From Paulownia fortunei (Eukaryota > Streptophyta > Magnoliopsida > Lamiales > Paulowniaceae), in assembly GCA_019321725.1 (NCBI GenBank), contig CM033111.1:930001-994000 (forward strand): a stretch of 64,000 nucleotides of DNA, written 5' to 3'. The notes under the pieces were generated by a model. It was not told the origin of the DNA and ran no database searches. It saw only the letters and a program-made list of their open reading frames with translations. Position numbers and translations under genes: made by a program. Below are positions 49,172 through 60,967 of this stretch, piece by piece. Positions within the stretch are counted from its first letter, which is position 1; each line of letters begins with the position of its first letter.

Positions 49172-52100
49172 TCAGTCGGTGCAGCAGCGGTACATGACAT
49201 ACTTGTCCATGGTATTGCCGCACTCAGAGCAAACCACCGTCTCAGGAATGTAGCCGGCTTGGCCAGGCAGAATCAGGCGGTTGCAGTGGTGCTCGGGGTG
49301 GAAACCTTGTAACTGCTCGTCCAGAACCGGCACAAATTTGTCGGGACTATCCACCTTGTACCCCCACTGGTTGTAGTTCTCCAAAACAGGCATCAACTTG
49401 TCACCATGTCCCTTGGTTATCTGAAAGTTGCCCCAACTGAAAACTGCCCAGCCTAGTTCGCTGCTGTCAAAAGCGAGTAAATCCATGATCTCCCGCATAA
49501 TGGGGTCGTTTTCCACATTCATCCCAACTTGCTTCTTGGAGTTCCACATGCTCCACAGCCTCACCCAGAAGAACCAGATGAAGTCATAGTAGTCGACTGA
49601 AAAGATATGGCTGAGCTTCTCCCTGTTAATTACTTCGTGGCAACGGCGGACTTTTTCCTTTGGGTAGCGTTTTCCAACATAGAGCATTTCCAAGGGGACT
49701 TGTAACGCGTTGGCCGCTGCTCGGGCCGATAGAGTAAACTTACGAATCCATTCGATGTCCTCCCCTCCATAAAGGCATATAACCTTGTTGTCCTTAATCT
49801 GCCAAACCAAAGGAAGAATTAGTTTAAGTAATCAGGTGCATGATGTGTAGTATTGAAATATTTATGCAGATAATTCTATTCTGATGGAGTATTGGGAGCA
49901 TTGCACTTATTCACATGCTTGCAGTGGCTATATTTGAGTAGCAAGAGAATGAACAAATTCTGGGACACATACCCACTCTGGAATACGTGGATCAATGTTA
50001 TCTGCTAATAAATCAATGTTCCAGGAGCTTTCTGCCCAGAGATCCCCTTCCCGGGCTTTGGTGAATGGGAAAGCTGTACTACCCCAAATCCACATCATGG
50101 GTAAAGCATCAAGATTCGATGGTTTCCCTTGGGGATCCAAAACAACGAGCATAGGCATGTGGACGAATTTCCACTCTTCTCGGATGTACCTGATGGCTAC
50201 CCGCTCAACCAACGAAGGGTGATCCACTGAATGCCAAGGCATATTGTTTCGTAGGTCATAAAATACTGTGTCCTGTGACGAGGTCATTGAGGTTGTTGGG
50301 TCGACGATTGGGAGCCAAAGAACCTCGTACTGATCATGCCTCAATGGCTGTTGGTTATAAATCGAATGGAGAACGTTTAGCTCTTCGTGAGGAAGTTCAA
50401 GGTCCGAAATCAGAAGTAGTACATACTTCAGCCTCAGCACCTCAAGGCGTTCCTGTCATTTATGTGAAGATATCAACAAATATTTAGTCTGGCTTAAGCT
50501 CAGTTGGGAGCTAGGGATCAGGAAAATGTGTTAGGGAAAAAGCAAAGAACCAACGTTTGTCCTTTTTGAACCATCAAAAAGTGGCCTTTGATCATCTCTG
50601 GACCGAATCATTGCCCTGAGTACTTTCATGTTGTCAATATGAGATGATTCCATAAGTTTCTTGAACGCCATGTATGCATCTTCTGCCTTCTTCCTCTCTG
50701 CAGAACAATAATATTTACGTCATGAGTGAACAATATTAATGCAGTGGAAATAGCGCGAGCATTCTTGCGGAGTGCTTCCAATCTCTGTATCTTTCTGGTG
50801 TAACAATTCTTACTGCCATGTTTTTCAATCTTTTTAGTCTTTCTGGTGTACCAATGATATATATATTATAGACTAACTCAATCAGCGTGTGACTCACCAA
50901 TTAAGTCCTTACAAATCTTCAACTGATCTTGCAAGTGTTCCAATATGACTGAGAGCTTGTGGGCCAGATTTAATATCTCCCAGGACTCAGAAGTTGTGGT
51001 GATATATCTGATCAGCAACAAAATTCATAGTATCTATTCTAGTTAGTTAAATACAGAACGGGTATTTAATTAGTACAAATATATTATAATTTGTTTCAAT
51101 AATACGTTTCACCTTCAAAATACAACACAGCGAGAGTATTTTTGAATAATACGAGTTCTTAAAATAAGATTTCAAATAAATTTATTTATTTGGAAAAACT
51201 TCTCATGAAGGAAAAGGGGAGGAGTTGTGAGTTTTCACTTGTAACTTGGAAGAGATGCGATATTTTCAAAAAGAGTAAAGAGCAGGATACATACTCGTGA
51301 CCACTGCCAATGAGGCTCAGGAGTGTGGATGCACAGACCAGAAGACTCCTTATGATCCAATAAACAGCTGTGGGAATGTGAGCCGTTGCAGACGTAATTT
51401 CTGGTGAATCGGGGCTAATGTACAGAGGGGGAAGCTCCTTGAACTCTATAATGCAGTGAGTTACCTTCAGTATTGCAGTTAAGAGGTCGAGGACTGCCTC
51501 GAACGTCTTTTTTAGTTCACCGGCATGCGCCATTATGTCAGGAAGATCCTTGAGAGATGCAATGTCCTTGGCAAGTGGATTCTTGGTGTGAAGCTGCTCC
51601 ACCAGCCAGAACTCACCATAGTTGATGGCAAAAGCAGCAAAGACAATTACCACCTTGGCATCCCACGAGTAGCTTGACAGTAATTTAAGGAGGTCCATGG
51701 TTACTGAATGTGATTCTCCTCCACTAGTACATTTGCTAATTATCTGTTATATTCAAAAACCCATGATCTCAATTAGTAGTAAATTCCCAACAAAATGCCA
51801 TGTTTAATGGACACCTTGTTTACATGCACTTTTTGGCACAAGAACATGGAAGTGCTTGGCGATGCCTAAACAACATTAAGAAAGAGATAAAGCTGAAATG
51901 CTGATGTTGAAATGTTTCTTCTGCTCTTTTAAATAGCTGCATGAATGTAGAGTACTGAAAGTGGAAAAACAGAATGAACTATAAATACGACTTCAGGAGA
52001 AACAAGAAATGCTCACTTAAAGACTTTGTGAATGTACCTCAGAGGAAATCTTGTTGATGGAATATGCCAGCACTTTAACAATCTCTGGGTCGGGTTCAGA

Positions 52101-52581
52101 ATAGACCTTGTCATCGTGGTGAGAAGTATGGAAGACCTTACTATCCGATATGTGTGAATGTGATGTTATTTGAGCTCCCTGCATTTGGACACAAGATAAA
52201 ACATTTTCAATCAAATGCAAACTGAGTGTTTATAGTTTGTAGAAAGCATAATGATATATGAGAGTCCAGGCATCGTACAGGAGTAGTGTCAGCAGTCAAA
52301 GGCCTTGCCAGGCGCATGATACTCTCGATGATGGAAAGAACTGGCTTCACGTCCACATCTTCTACCTCTGGAGCATGAGTAGCCAGAATTTGCTTGGTGA
52401 GTGCATTGTCGTCTGCGGAAAAGACGTGGCGATCCCGACCCCTACCGTGCACCGGGAGGGGATTGGCAGTGCTGTGACCCAGTTCATGGCTTGGCCTTAA
52501 ACTGTGATCACTTGCAATTTTCTGCGGGGCTTTAGCTGGTGGGAGAGCCTTGGTTGCTGGCACCACTTCACGGCTTGCCAT
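49172..52581 (-). CDS. SEO: Sieve element occlusion protein, gene C (intact, 750 aa)
   Basis: Structural phloem protein (P-protein) of sieve elements; SEO proteins assemble into filaments that can gather at sieve plates after wounding. There are seven exons: 52,279-52,581, 52,038-52,178, 51,295-51,743, 50,898-51,007, 50,555-50,697, 49,973-50,452 and 49,172-49,798. All introns are GT-AG and keep one frame (2,253 nt). Residues 1-55 are a low-complexity N-terminal extension. The SEO N-terminal domain follows, from SADDNALTKQILATHAPE with SSYSWDAK near residue 175, then GHEYITTTSESWEILNLAHK near 296. The SEO C-terminal domain, with a thioredoxin-like fold known for the family, covers about 383-750: LRLKYVLLLISDLELP, PMMWIWGSTAFPF, and a cysteine-rich tail VCSECGNTMDKYVMYRCC. 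The length is normal for the family. A TATA box is 87 bases upstream. It is near-identical to copy B and the only complete gene of the duplicated pair. Confidence 0.92.
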
Positions 52582-52667
52582 TGCAGGATAAACGGGGAGA
52601 AGTTATTTGAAAAGGTATGTTATGGAGAGAGGCAATTGCTTGTGTCCATTTGGTGTTCTTCTCCACC

Positions 52668-52675
52668 CTTATATA
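52668..52675 (-). promoter_or_regulatory. TATA box of gene C
   Basis: TATATAAG on the minus strand, 87 bases upstream of the ATG, which leaves room for a short 5' UTR. It is identical in copy B, degenerate in A2 (TATACAAG) and lost in A1. Confidence 0.6.
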
Positions 52676-55600
52676 GATAATCAGTACGGCAAGAAGACAG
52701 ACAAAATAAAATTAGGATGGAATAAAGTTGTACTGAATCTTGTTCTTTGCTTCCATTGTGGGCTAATGTCGGCAGGAGGTTTGGAATGCAGTTCTCATTT
52801 CTATCAGCCAAATTCCTTTTCTTCACAGTAAAAGACCATCATTATCAAGATTTCAGTACACTGGCAACTTTTCTTGTTGAGATTTCACCATAATTAATTA
52901 CAACTTTCTTTTCTAAATCAATCCCACAACGTGATTCATGTTTCAGACTTCTTTACTTGTTGATACATCATTCTCAACAAACTCTTGTAATTAGATCAAG
53001 TGTTCTTTTTCTTGGTTATGTTCTGAAAAACCACCACTAGGTACGGTCTTAAGCAGCTGCTGATTCTGTAAAGGCTCCACGCTTTAAGGTACAAGTACTA
53101 TTGTATTCTATGTATTAAATACACTTAATAATCATTACATTTTTTAATGAGAGATTAATATTTTTTATGGAGTAGAGCCTTTTTCTTAATTGTGTGTGCA
53201 CTCCCTACTGATTTTCGAATTATGTTTGTGTAGTTAATATAATACTAAATCTTTTTGGCAGAAACATAGAGATATTATTACACTTTTACACTTTAATAAT
53301 TCGAAATCAGCTCTTTTTCCAAGTACTTTGTTTCCTTTTCCACTTTAATAAAAATTATCATGTGAAGCTTTAAGTTATTCCCAAACTGTTAAGTTCAAAA
53401 CCAACCTTATTAAAGCAACGTGTTTGTAGAAAGATTATCAAACAAAAAGGAAAGGAAGTTTGTCTAGATTGAAAGGAGGTAGAGAGGGATTTAGCTTTAC
53501 ACCAAATACAGGTAGTGTTAGCTTCATTTCTGCAAATAATAGTTGTTGCTTTGAAGGTATGTTAGAGTATGAGGTGTTTGGGCATTTTCAGGAGTTATTG
53601 ATTCTAAAAGGACAAAATTAGGACTAAGAGATAAAAGAACTATTTTTTGTTGGGTACTGAAAGTTGCAAAGTAGCTACAGAATTCGATTAATCAAAATTT
53701 TATATCGAAATAGAATTAAAAAATTTAGTTCGATTTTTTATTTTATATTTTAAATTTTTAGTTTTTAATTTGGTTTCGATTTTTGTATATCTATGTATAA
53801 TTTTTATATTATATTTTTAAACTTATTTTTTATTTTTTTACTCACCCAAACTATAATTACAAAATTCTACAATTTATTTAAAATAACTTAAATAAAACTT
53901 GATATTTTAATACGACGTTAAAATCCTGTATATATCATTCATAATAAATAATGTGACAAAATCTCTCAAACTTTTTGTTAATAAAGCGATTCATTCTCAA
54001 ATTTTATTTCTATTTTAATAAAATTATATTATATTTGTTTATTTTTCTATTTTTTCAATACAAACATATAATTTGATTAGATAACATAAATTTTATAAAC
54101 AATTAATTGAGAATAGGGTATGATTGAATTTTCAATTTTTAAGTAGCATAATTTGAATATAACATTAAACTTCTTTTTTTATCACAAATTGTTTTTTAAA
54201 AACTGACAATCAAAAAAAAATTCCATAAAATTTTCTAAATACTTTTGAGTTTTTAAATGCGACCGTTTTCATATAAAACTAGAAATCCACATCTCCCTAA
54301 CTAAATGTCATGAGCATATAGAGAATTTCGTATAAAAGAGTTCTTTCAAATTGATTATTAGTCTTATAAAGTTGATTATTAGTTGTATTTGTATTGTCTT
54401 ATTAATTCTAGGTTGAAAAGAAAGATGAATTTATATTGAAAAGAAAGATGAATTTATATAGTAGAAATGAACACAAATAATAATTTTAATTATAGAGCTT
54501 TGATGCTAAATCAAAAAGGATTGATGATAACATCTTAAAATAATTAAGTTTATCAAAAGTTGGAATAAAATTATTTTAGTACCCAATTTTGCCATTTATC
54601 TAATATATAAGTTTTTATGATGTTCTAATTGGTACTTGAGTTTTGTCATAAATATAATATTATTATATATTAGACGGACTCCATCAAATTGTTCACTTTG
54701 AACTTTTTATAATGACAGATACATTATTTATTTAATTTTTCATGATTCATTCATTTATTTAAAATAAATCTTATCATTTTGATAATATAAATAAAAAACA
54801 AGTAACAACAAATAATCATTTCATAAAAATATAGATATTTATAGTTGATTAATAAAATTAAAATATACCTAGATGGAAGCAATGCCTTTGAATAATTTAA
54901 TATGAGATTTTAAATTTATTTTTTAAAAATTGAATATTTAATATTTTTGTTTTTAAATTACCTTATTCAATATTTTTTGTTGATGAATTTGTTTTATCAT
55001 TTGTTAAAATCTTCGTATATTTTAAATGTTTACTCAATTAGATTTACATGTCATGCAATGATTATAGTATATTTTTTTTATTTATATTTTTACAGATAAA
55101 TCATTAAGGATAGAAGAATATTTATTTAAAATATGACTAAAGTTTTGTTAAACAAAAATACTTGAAATTATAAGTCAAAATATAATTATAATAAGAATCA
55201 AGTTAAAAAGTAAAATATATTTTTCTTTATATTTTATTTTTAACCTTCTATTATGATCATAGTTTTTTACATGAAACACACATATTTTTCATTAGTATTA
55301 CTAAAAGCACAAATTGGTAGTAAAATGTTTACCTTTTAAAGTTGTAGTTGAGCCATTAAGTTTCATGATTATGTTATAATTTAAATTATAATGTGCATTG
55401 GCATAACTGGACATCAAATTTATCGAACAAAACTAAAGTGTTAGGTTTTCTTCAATTAAGAAATCGTTTCTGATTATTGTTGTTGGTCTGTATTATCAGT
55501 ATAATTTTCATTCTAATGGAGTCATTTTTTAATTTTTATTTAATAAAACGGTGACATATATCATTGTAATAAGATACTAATCAAGATTAACCGAAAATAT

Positions 55601-56591
55601 TGACTAATCATATATTAGAGTCTATTCTTAATAAATTAAAGTCAAATTCAATAAATACCCACATTTTTAGTTCGAGAGCCAAAAACATCAAATTTTGAGT
55701 TCTCAACTTTAATATTTGACTAAAAGCTCGTGGTTAGAGTTACTAAATATTCATGAAAATAGAATCTAAGAGTCGAAATTGTGGTAAGTGGTAATTCAAG
55801 CTTACGGTCAAATTTAATGTCTATAAATTTTTTCCAAGCAATTCAATCTCAAATTTCCTGTACAATTTATAGTCAATTACAACGAATTTCACACTACTAC
55901 ACAATATTTGCAATCTTCTATTTCATGATTAAAATGTAAAATAAGAAAACAAACAAATTATTTTCTTTGCTAAATAAAATTTCAAAATGTTCATCATGAA
56001 CCTCAAATAGTCGTGTAACTTGCCTTATAGAATTGTACAGCGACCACAGCCTTTTTGATTATAAAAAAAAAAAAAAAGGACCACAGCCTTTTTTAAGGGA
56101 AGAAAATGGACCCCGAATAGGGTAAATTTGGTTTTATAGAAGTCCGAATCCAAGCCCAAACCCACTCTAGTAGGGATAGATTGAACTGGACTAGCCCACT
56201 TTTAAGTTTGTCACTGATCAAATACTATTATTGTAGATGAAATTGTCGTCTTAGTTTCATCTCTTCTTTTTCAAAATAATCCATGTCGATAAAATATGAT
56301 CATTTGTTAAGTTTTTTCACTTATGTTATAATATTTAATTATTTTATATATAAAACACTTGACCATGCATAGGTTATCAAGTAGTTTTTCAAATAAATCA
56401 TTTCACTGAGGAGGCAGCGATTCTTCAAATCATATAAATATCTAACTGAAATATATTTTGTATTAGTAAAAAATCTTTATTTTTGTAAATTAGCGTATTA
56501 TGAAATAAAAGAAGATAAACTAGCTCTTAAAATAATAATTCTTGTGACATATTTAGAAAATAATTTTTTTTTATACGTACAAACTTCCACT
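52676..56591. other. Long intergenic region, no gene
   Basis: Up to about 53,464 it matches the flank of copy B (14,036-14,843). Beyond that it is AT-rich with no convincing frame. A diverged copy of the dispersed repeat lies at 55,095-55,290. The rest is unrecognised. Confidence 0.6.
55095..55290. repeat. Dispersed repeat, third copy
   Basis: Resembles the left part of 7,405-7,920 and 33,766-34,290: the ATAAATCATT, AATATGACTAAAG and TTATGATCATAGTTTT blocks appear in the same order and orientation, with more substitutions. Confidence 0.45.
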
Positions 56592-56600
56592 AAATTTCTC

Positions 56601-57883
56601 GGATAATTGGCATACTGCACCCTAGAATTATACCCATTTGGCACTATACACCCTAAAATTGTATTTTTGACAGATTGCACCATTGAAATAGCATTACCTT
56701 GCACTTTGGACCCTAAAGCACATTTCACTGATTTCAGGCGAGAATTATGATCGGGAAATTGGCAGGCAGATTGCAAAGGGGCATATTTGTCTCTTCACTT
56801 CATTTTTCTTAAAGGCAAAATTGGTGGTTTATGCGAAAAACTAAACAATAAAACAAAAGGAAAAAAAAAAAGACTAAGTGGGCTGTATAACAGAAGTTAA
56901 ATGTATTCTCTGTTCTTTAATTTGTTCTTTCACAAAGATAAATGGAAGTGAATTTATGATATTGTGGTATCATTTGTAGTAATAACTTTAGTGCAACAAA
57001 AATTACAAAATAAAGCATGATGAGACATGTTGGCAACCTTATCCACAAGGCCCTCTTGTGTGTTAACAAGGATGTGGTATTAAAGCAAGAGCAAGGTAAA
57101 CTTGCTGCATCATCAATTGAAAACATTGTCAATGGATCATTGAGTGCCAGTGAGCAGGAAATTAATGTTACGTGCTGCTTTTACTTTATATAATTTTTAC
57201 AGAAATATGGGAACTTATTTATTAAAAGGAAAAGATTCTCACTGATTTATCTATGTCTGATTACTCCAGAAATTTGTCCATAAATATTGTGAGATGCTTG
57301 GATTCATTTCTTTAATGCAAAAAACTCTTCTTGCCCAATAAATTAGACTTTGTTTTCTTTTTTCGGGTACAAGTCCAATTGATATAAGTGAACATAAAGT
57401 TGGATATTGTTATGGAAAATAATTACAATTTACTAAAATTGTGGTCAAATTTCCTTTTCTTTTTTTTTTTCTTTTTTTTTTGTTGTTGTTGTTGTTGTAG
57501 AATGCATTGGACCAGCACCCTAAGTACTTTGGAAGGTAGGTGGGCACCTATGTCATCAGCATATTTGTAGTAGGTTTTGATTGTTGGGTTTGAAGTGAAA
57601 AGATTTGAAATGAGAAGGGGAGAAGAAAGGCTGGAAAACAGGGGAAAGAAAGAAGAGAAAAGGGTTTACAATTATAGCATGAGAGAAAAAAACTAAAGAG
57701 ACAAATATACCCTTTGCAATTTGGCCTCCTAATTTTCCGATTACAATTCTCGCCTAAAATGTGTGTTCAGGGTGCAAAATGCTAAGCTAATGCTATTTCA
57801 GTGGTGCAATCTGCTAAAAAATCAAATTTAGGGTGTACAGTGCCAAATGAATATAATTTTAAGGTACAATATGCCAATTACCC
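56601..57883. mobile_element. Mutator-like element with ~190-bp TIRs and 9-bp target duplication
   Basis: The left TIR (56,601-56,793) starts GGATAATTGGCATACTGCAC. The right TIR (57,698-57,883), reverse-complemented, starts GGGTAATTGGCATATTGTAC, and the arms stay aligned to ATTTGTCTC. Flanking 9-mers are AAATTTCTC (56,592-56,600) and AAATCTCTC (57,884-57,892), one mismatch apart. The length is 1,283 bp, with no transposase. The interior (56,794-57,697) is less AT-rich and might hold captured host sequence, but no frame is convincing; it has a T tract and six TTG units at 57,451-57,499. It lies just beyond the 3' end of SEO gene D. Confidence 0.8.
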
Positions 57884-58114
57884 AAATCTCTCATTAGTCA
57901 AGTGGAGAAAATAAAACTAAAACTAAAAGATAAAGACGTGCGACGTATATATAAACGTATCATATTTACAAAATATAGGACAATAATAACATTCAATCAT
58001 ACCTCATTAAATCTGAAAGAAATTAAACATTTAGACCAAAATAATTCCAATTAATTCCAAGTAACATTTGGAAAAAAGATACAGCAATTGAAGCCTTCAT
58101 TTGCTGTTTAATAG

Positions 58115-58120
58115 TTTATT
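58115..58120 (-). terminator. Polyadenylation signal AATAAA of gene D
   Basis: AATAAA on the minus strand 33 bases beyond the TAA stop codon of gene D. Confidence 0.5.
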
Positions 58121-58152
58121 TGCCTAAAAAACAGTCATCAAACACACTCTTT

Positions 58153-60967
58153 TTATTCATCACGTTTGTAGAGAACAAATTTCTCCATGGGGCGTTTGCA
58201 TGAGGCACAAATCAGTGTTTTTTCAATCAATCCTTCTTCATATGGAAGCAGCTCATCATGATGGCATGTTCCACCAGCAAAAGGAGGTTCAAGGGCACTT
58301 CTGATGGCACCAACTAAGCCCACTGCTGCCACATTTTTACGCCAAAAAGGGAAGAGGTAAAGGCATTCTTTGAGTTTTTCTGGATCAAGATTTATCACCT
58401 CAGTTGAGGACCCCCTACCGATCACTGCCCAACCCTCATTGCTGTTGAACTCCAGCAACTCTGCCACTTTGGTTGCTATTTTATCAGAAATGGTCGTGTA
58501 ACCCTGCTGGCCAATCGATCTTTTTATCCTCTCCAATCGAAACCAGAACAAATGTACCTTATTGAAAGTCAGGGAAGTGCATAACTTTTCTTGATCAATG
58601 GTGTCTATAATGGTTTTCACATTTTCACCAGGATTCTTGCAGCCAACATACACCACTTCAAGCTGAATGCCAGCACTCTTTATTTTCTTCATTGTGGCAT
58701 TAAATTCTCTGATCCAATCTAAGTTTTCACTTGCATAAATGCAAAGGTTTTTGCCTTCCTCCACCTGACATTTTTCAACATTAAGTTATTGAGTGGAAGT
58801 ACAAAGGCAACAAATATCCTTCAAGCGACAAACAAGTGACATTTCAGTACAGTTCTTACCCACTCAGTCAATAAACGGTTGATTCCATTGATCATGAGGT
58901 CTACCGTCCAATTTGCCTGTTCCCAGAGCACTTTTTCTCTTGAAGTAGAAAAGGGAAATGCTTTGGATCCCCATATCCACACCATATCCATTGCATTTGA
59001 GTTTGTAATCATGCCATTTTCGTTCAAAACGACCATTATGGGATCTTCTTTGAAGTTCCATTCTTGTTTGATATAGTTTATTACTGTTGAATTTAGTGAC
59101 CATGGCCTCCGGATAGAGAACCATGGCAAGGAATTTGAAAAGAACTCAAAGCTTGTCTTATCAGCAAGACTCAGTTCACGCGAAGATGAAATTGGAACCC
59201 ACAGTATGGCATAGCTTCCCTCTGTTTTTGTATGCTGTGGATGATCAGATGTCTGCTGTACCAGCCAAAATATCTTTTCTATAGGGAGCAGCTCTGGCTT
59301 TGAGATCAAGAGTATAACTACCTTACTTTTCAGCTCAAGAATGCCACACTGTTCAACACAAAGATGACTAGTTTGTAAATAGATGTCATGAACTCAAGAA
59401 AGAGGTAATAATTTGAATGTCATAGCTCTTATTGGCTGGTAAAAGTCCCCAGATGCATGAAACTGACCTTCTCTTTTGAAGAGGAATTCTTCAAGGGGAA
59501 TTCATTCTGAGAAGCAAATAAAGTCCTCAGCGCCTTCTGGTTGTCAACTTGGTTCTCCTTAAACATATGTAGCAGCTTGCCATACAACCTTGTCTCTGAA
59601 AGCAAAATGAGATTTTCAAACTAATGCAGATTTTTTCACAGAGGTCATTATAGAAAGAAGTTTTTACAGAAAATCTACCTATCTGCTGTTGGCACTCATC
59701 GACATGTTCTCCAAGGTCATGGCACAAGCTGTTCAACTTATGTCCTACACTGTGGAGTGCCCATGCTGCAATAATAGTTTTATCTGAATCCCTGAAGAGA
59801 GAGTTTATGCATCTCACTAAACCGAGCAACAAGATTCACTACGAAAAAAATTGATGCACAAGATTCACAGGAACAGAAAGAAAATTAGTTAGATGAGGGG
59901 AAAGAACATGCACTCGCTCAAGTCTCAAGTTTCTTAAATCTGCAATTTGTGAAGAACAGACTAATATGCTTCTAAAGATCCAGTAGGTAGCCATGTAGAT
60001 GTTGGACTTTGTAATATCCATAGCTTTATCATCCACAAGTTCATGTTGCATGGACATGCCTTCAAAACCGATTACAAATTTTGTCAGCTTCACCATAGTT
60101 TTAACCAACAAATTCAGAGCCTTAAATTTTGGCTTTAACATGCTGATGTCCCTGGGGAGTCGTTTAACTATTGCCAGCGAAACTGCCAATTCGTTATCAG
60201 CTTGTTGCTGCAATATGAGCCAAAATAATCCAAAGCTACTCGCGAAAGATGCAAGAGCTAAAACCACTTTCGCATCCCACCTATAATGACTAAGCATTTC
60301 GAGTAAGACCAATGTTTTTCTGTGCAAAATTTCATCCCCAAAGCATCGGCTAAGTATCTGTCAATTCAAGATTTCATATTAGACATACCTTAACATCAAT
60401 CACATATGAGGATATGTGTAATCAGATAGAGGAAAGATGGTTAATTAGGACATGATTACCTCACTTGAGATCTTGTAAATGATGAGTGAGATTGGCTCTT
60501 CTGATCCAATAAGATCAATGTCACTGGTACCAATTGCATCAAATTTTGCATCAAAAACCTGAAACAAGATATGCATACTTTTAGCAGCTGTTAGAATGAG
60601 GATAACTACTCCCAACTGATTCTATCTTACATCAACAATAACAGCTAAAGTTTTTTTTATCACAATGAAATCAACAAAACCATGAGGGCTAAAATGTAGT
60701 AGTAGAAGGACCCTGTTGCAAAAATCATGGAAAACATGCTTCAGATTGCAAAATAGAAAGCATTTTAGTTGCATAGAAAGGCATTTAACTGACGATTACA
60801 TTCTCTGTAGTATAACAGAAGGTACTCTCCACTAGTTTCAGCAGCAGATCAGAATCGAGCTGACGACCATCAGGATCATGCGTAAGGACGATTTCCCTTA
60901 TCAGAAAATCTTCATTGGTGGTTGTTAAGGGGATTGGATTGACATGTGGACCTTCAAGCAAGCTCAT
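58153..60967 (-). CDS. SEO: Sieve element occlusion protein, gene D (divergent, 682 aa)
   Basis: Phloem P-protein subunit of the SEO family, clearly diverged from B and C. Exons are 60,800-60,967, 60,460-60,558, 59,918-60,357, 59,679-59,791, 59,468-59,595, 58,860-59,348 and 58,153-58,764; frame and exon phases match gene C, and the sum is 2,049 nt. The N-terminus lacks the long extension of C and begins MSLLEGPH, close to the usual family start; an in-frame ATG 54 codons upstream (61,129) is less likely. The N-terminal domain has LTHDPDGRQ and LSHYRWDAKVVLAL. The C-terminal domain has VVILLISKPELLP, MDMVWIWGSKAFPF and the tail ICASCKRPMEKFVLYK. Intron 3 works only with a GC donor (59,917-59,916); the nearby GT at 59,913 would break the frame. 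Introns are 83-241 bases. No TATA box was recognised. A Mutator-like element lies about 260 bases beyond the stop. Confidence 0.92.
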
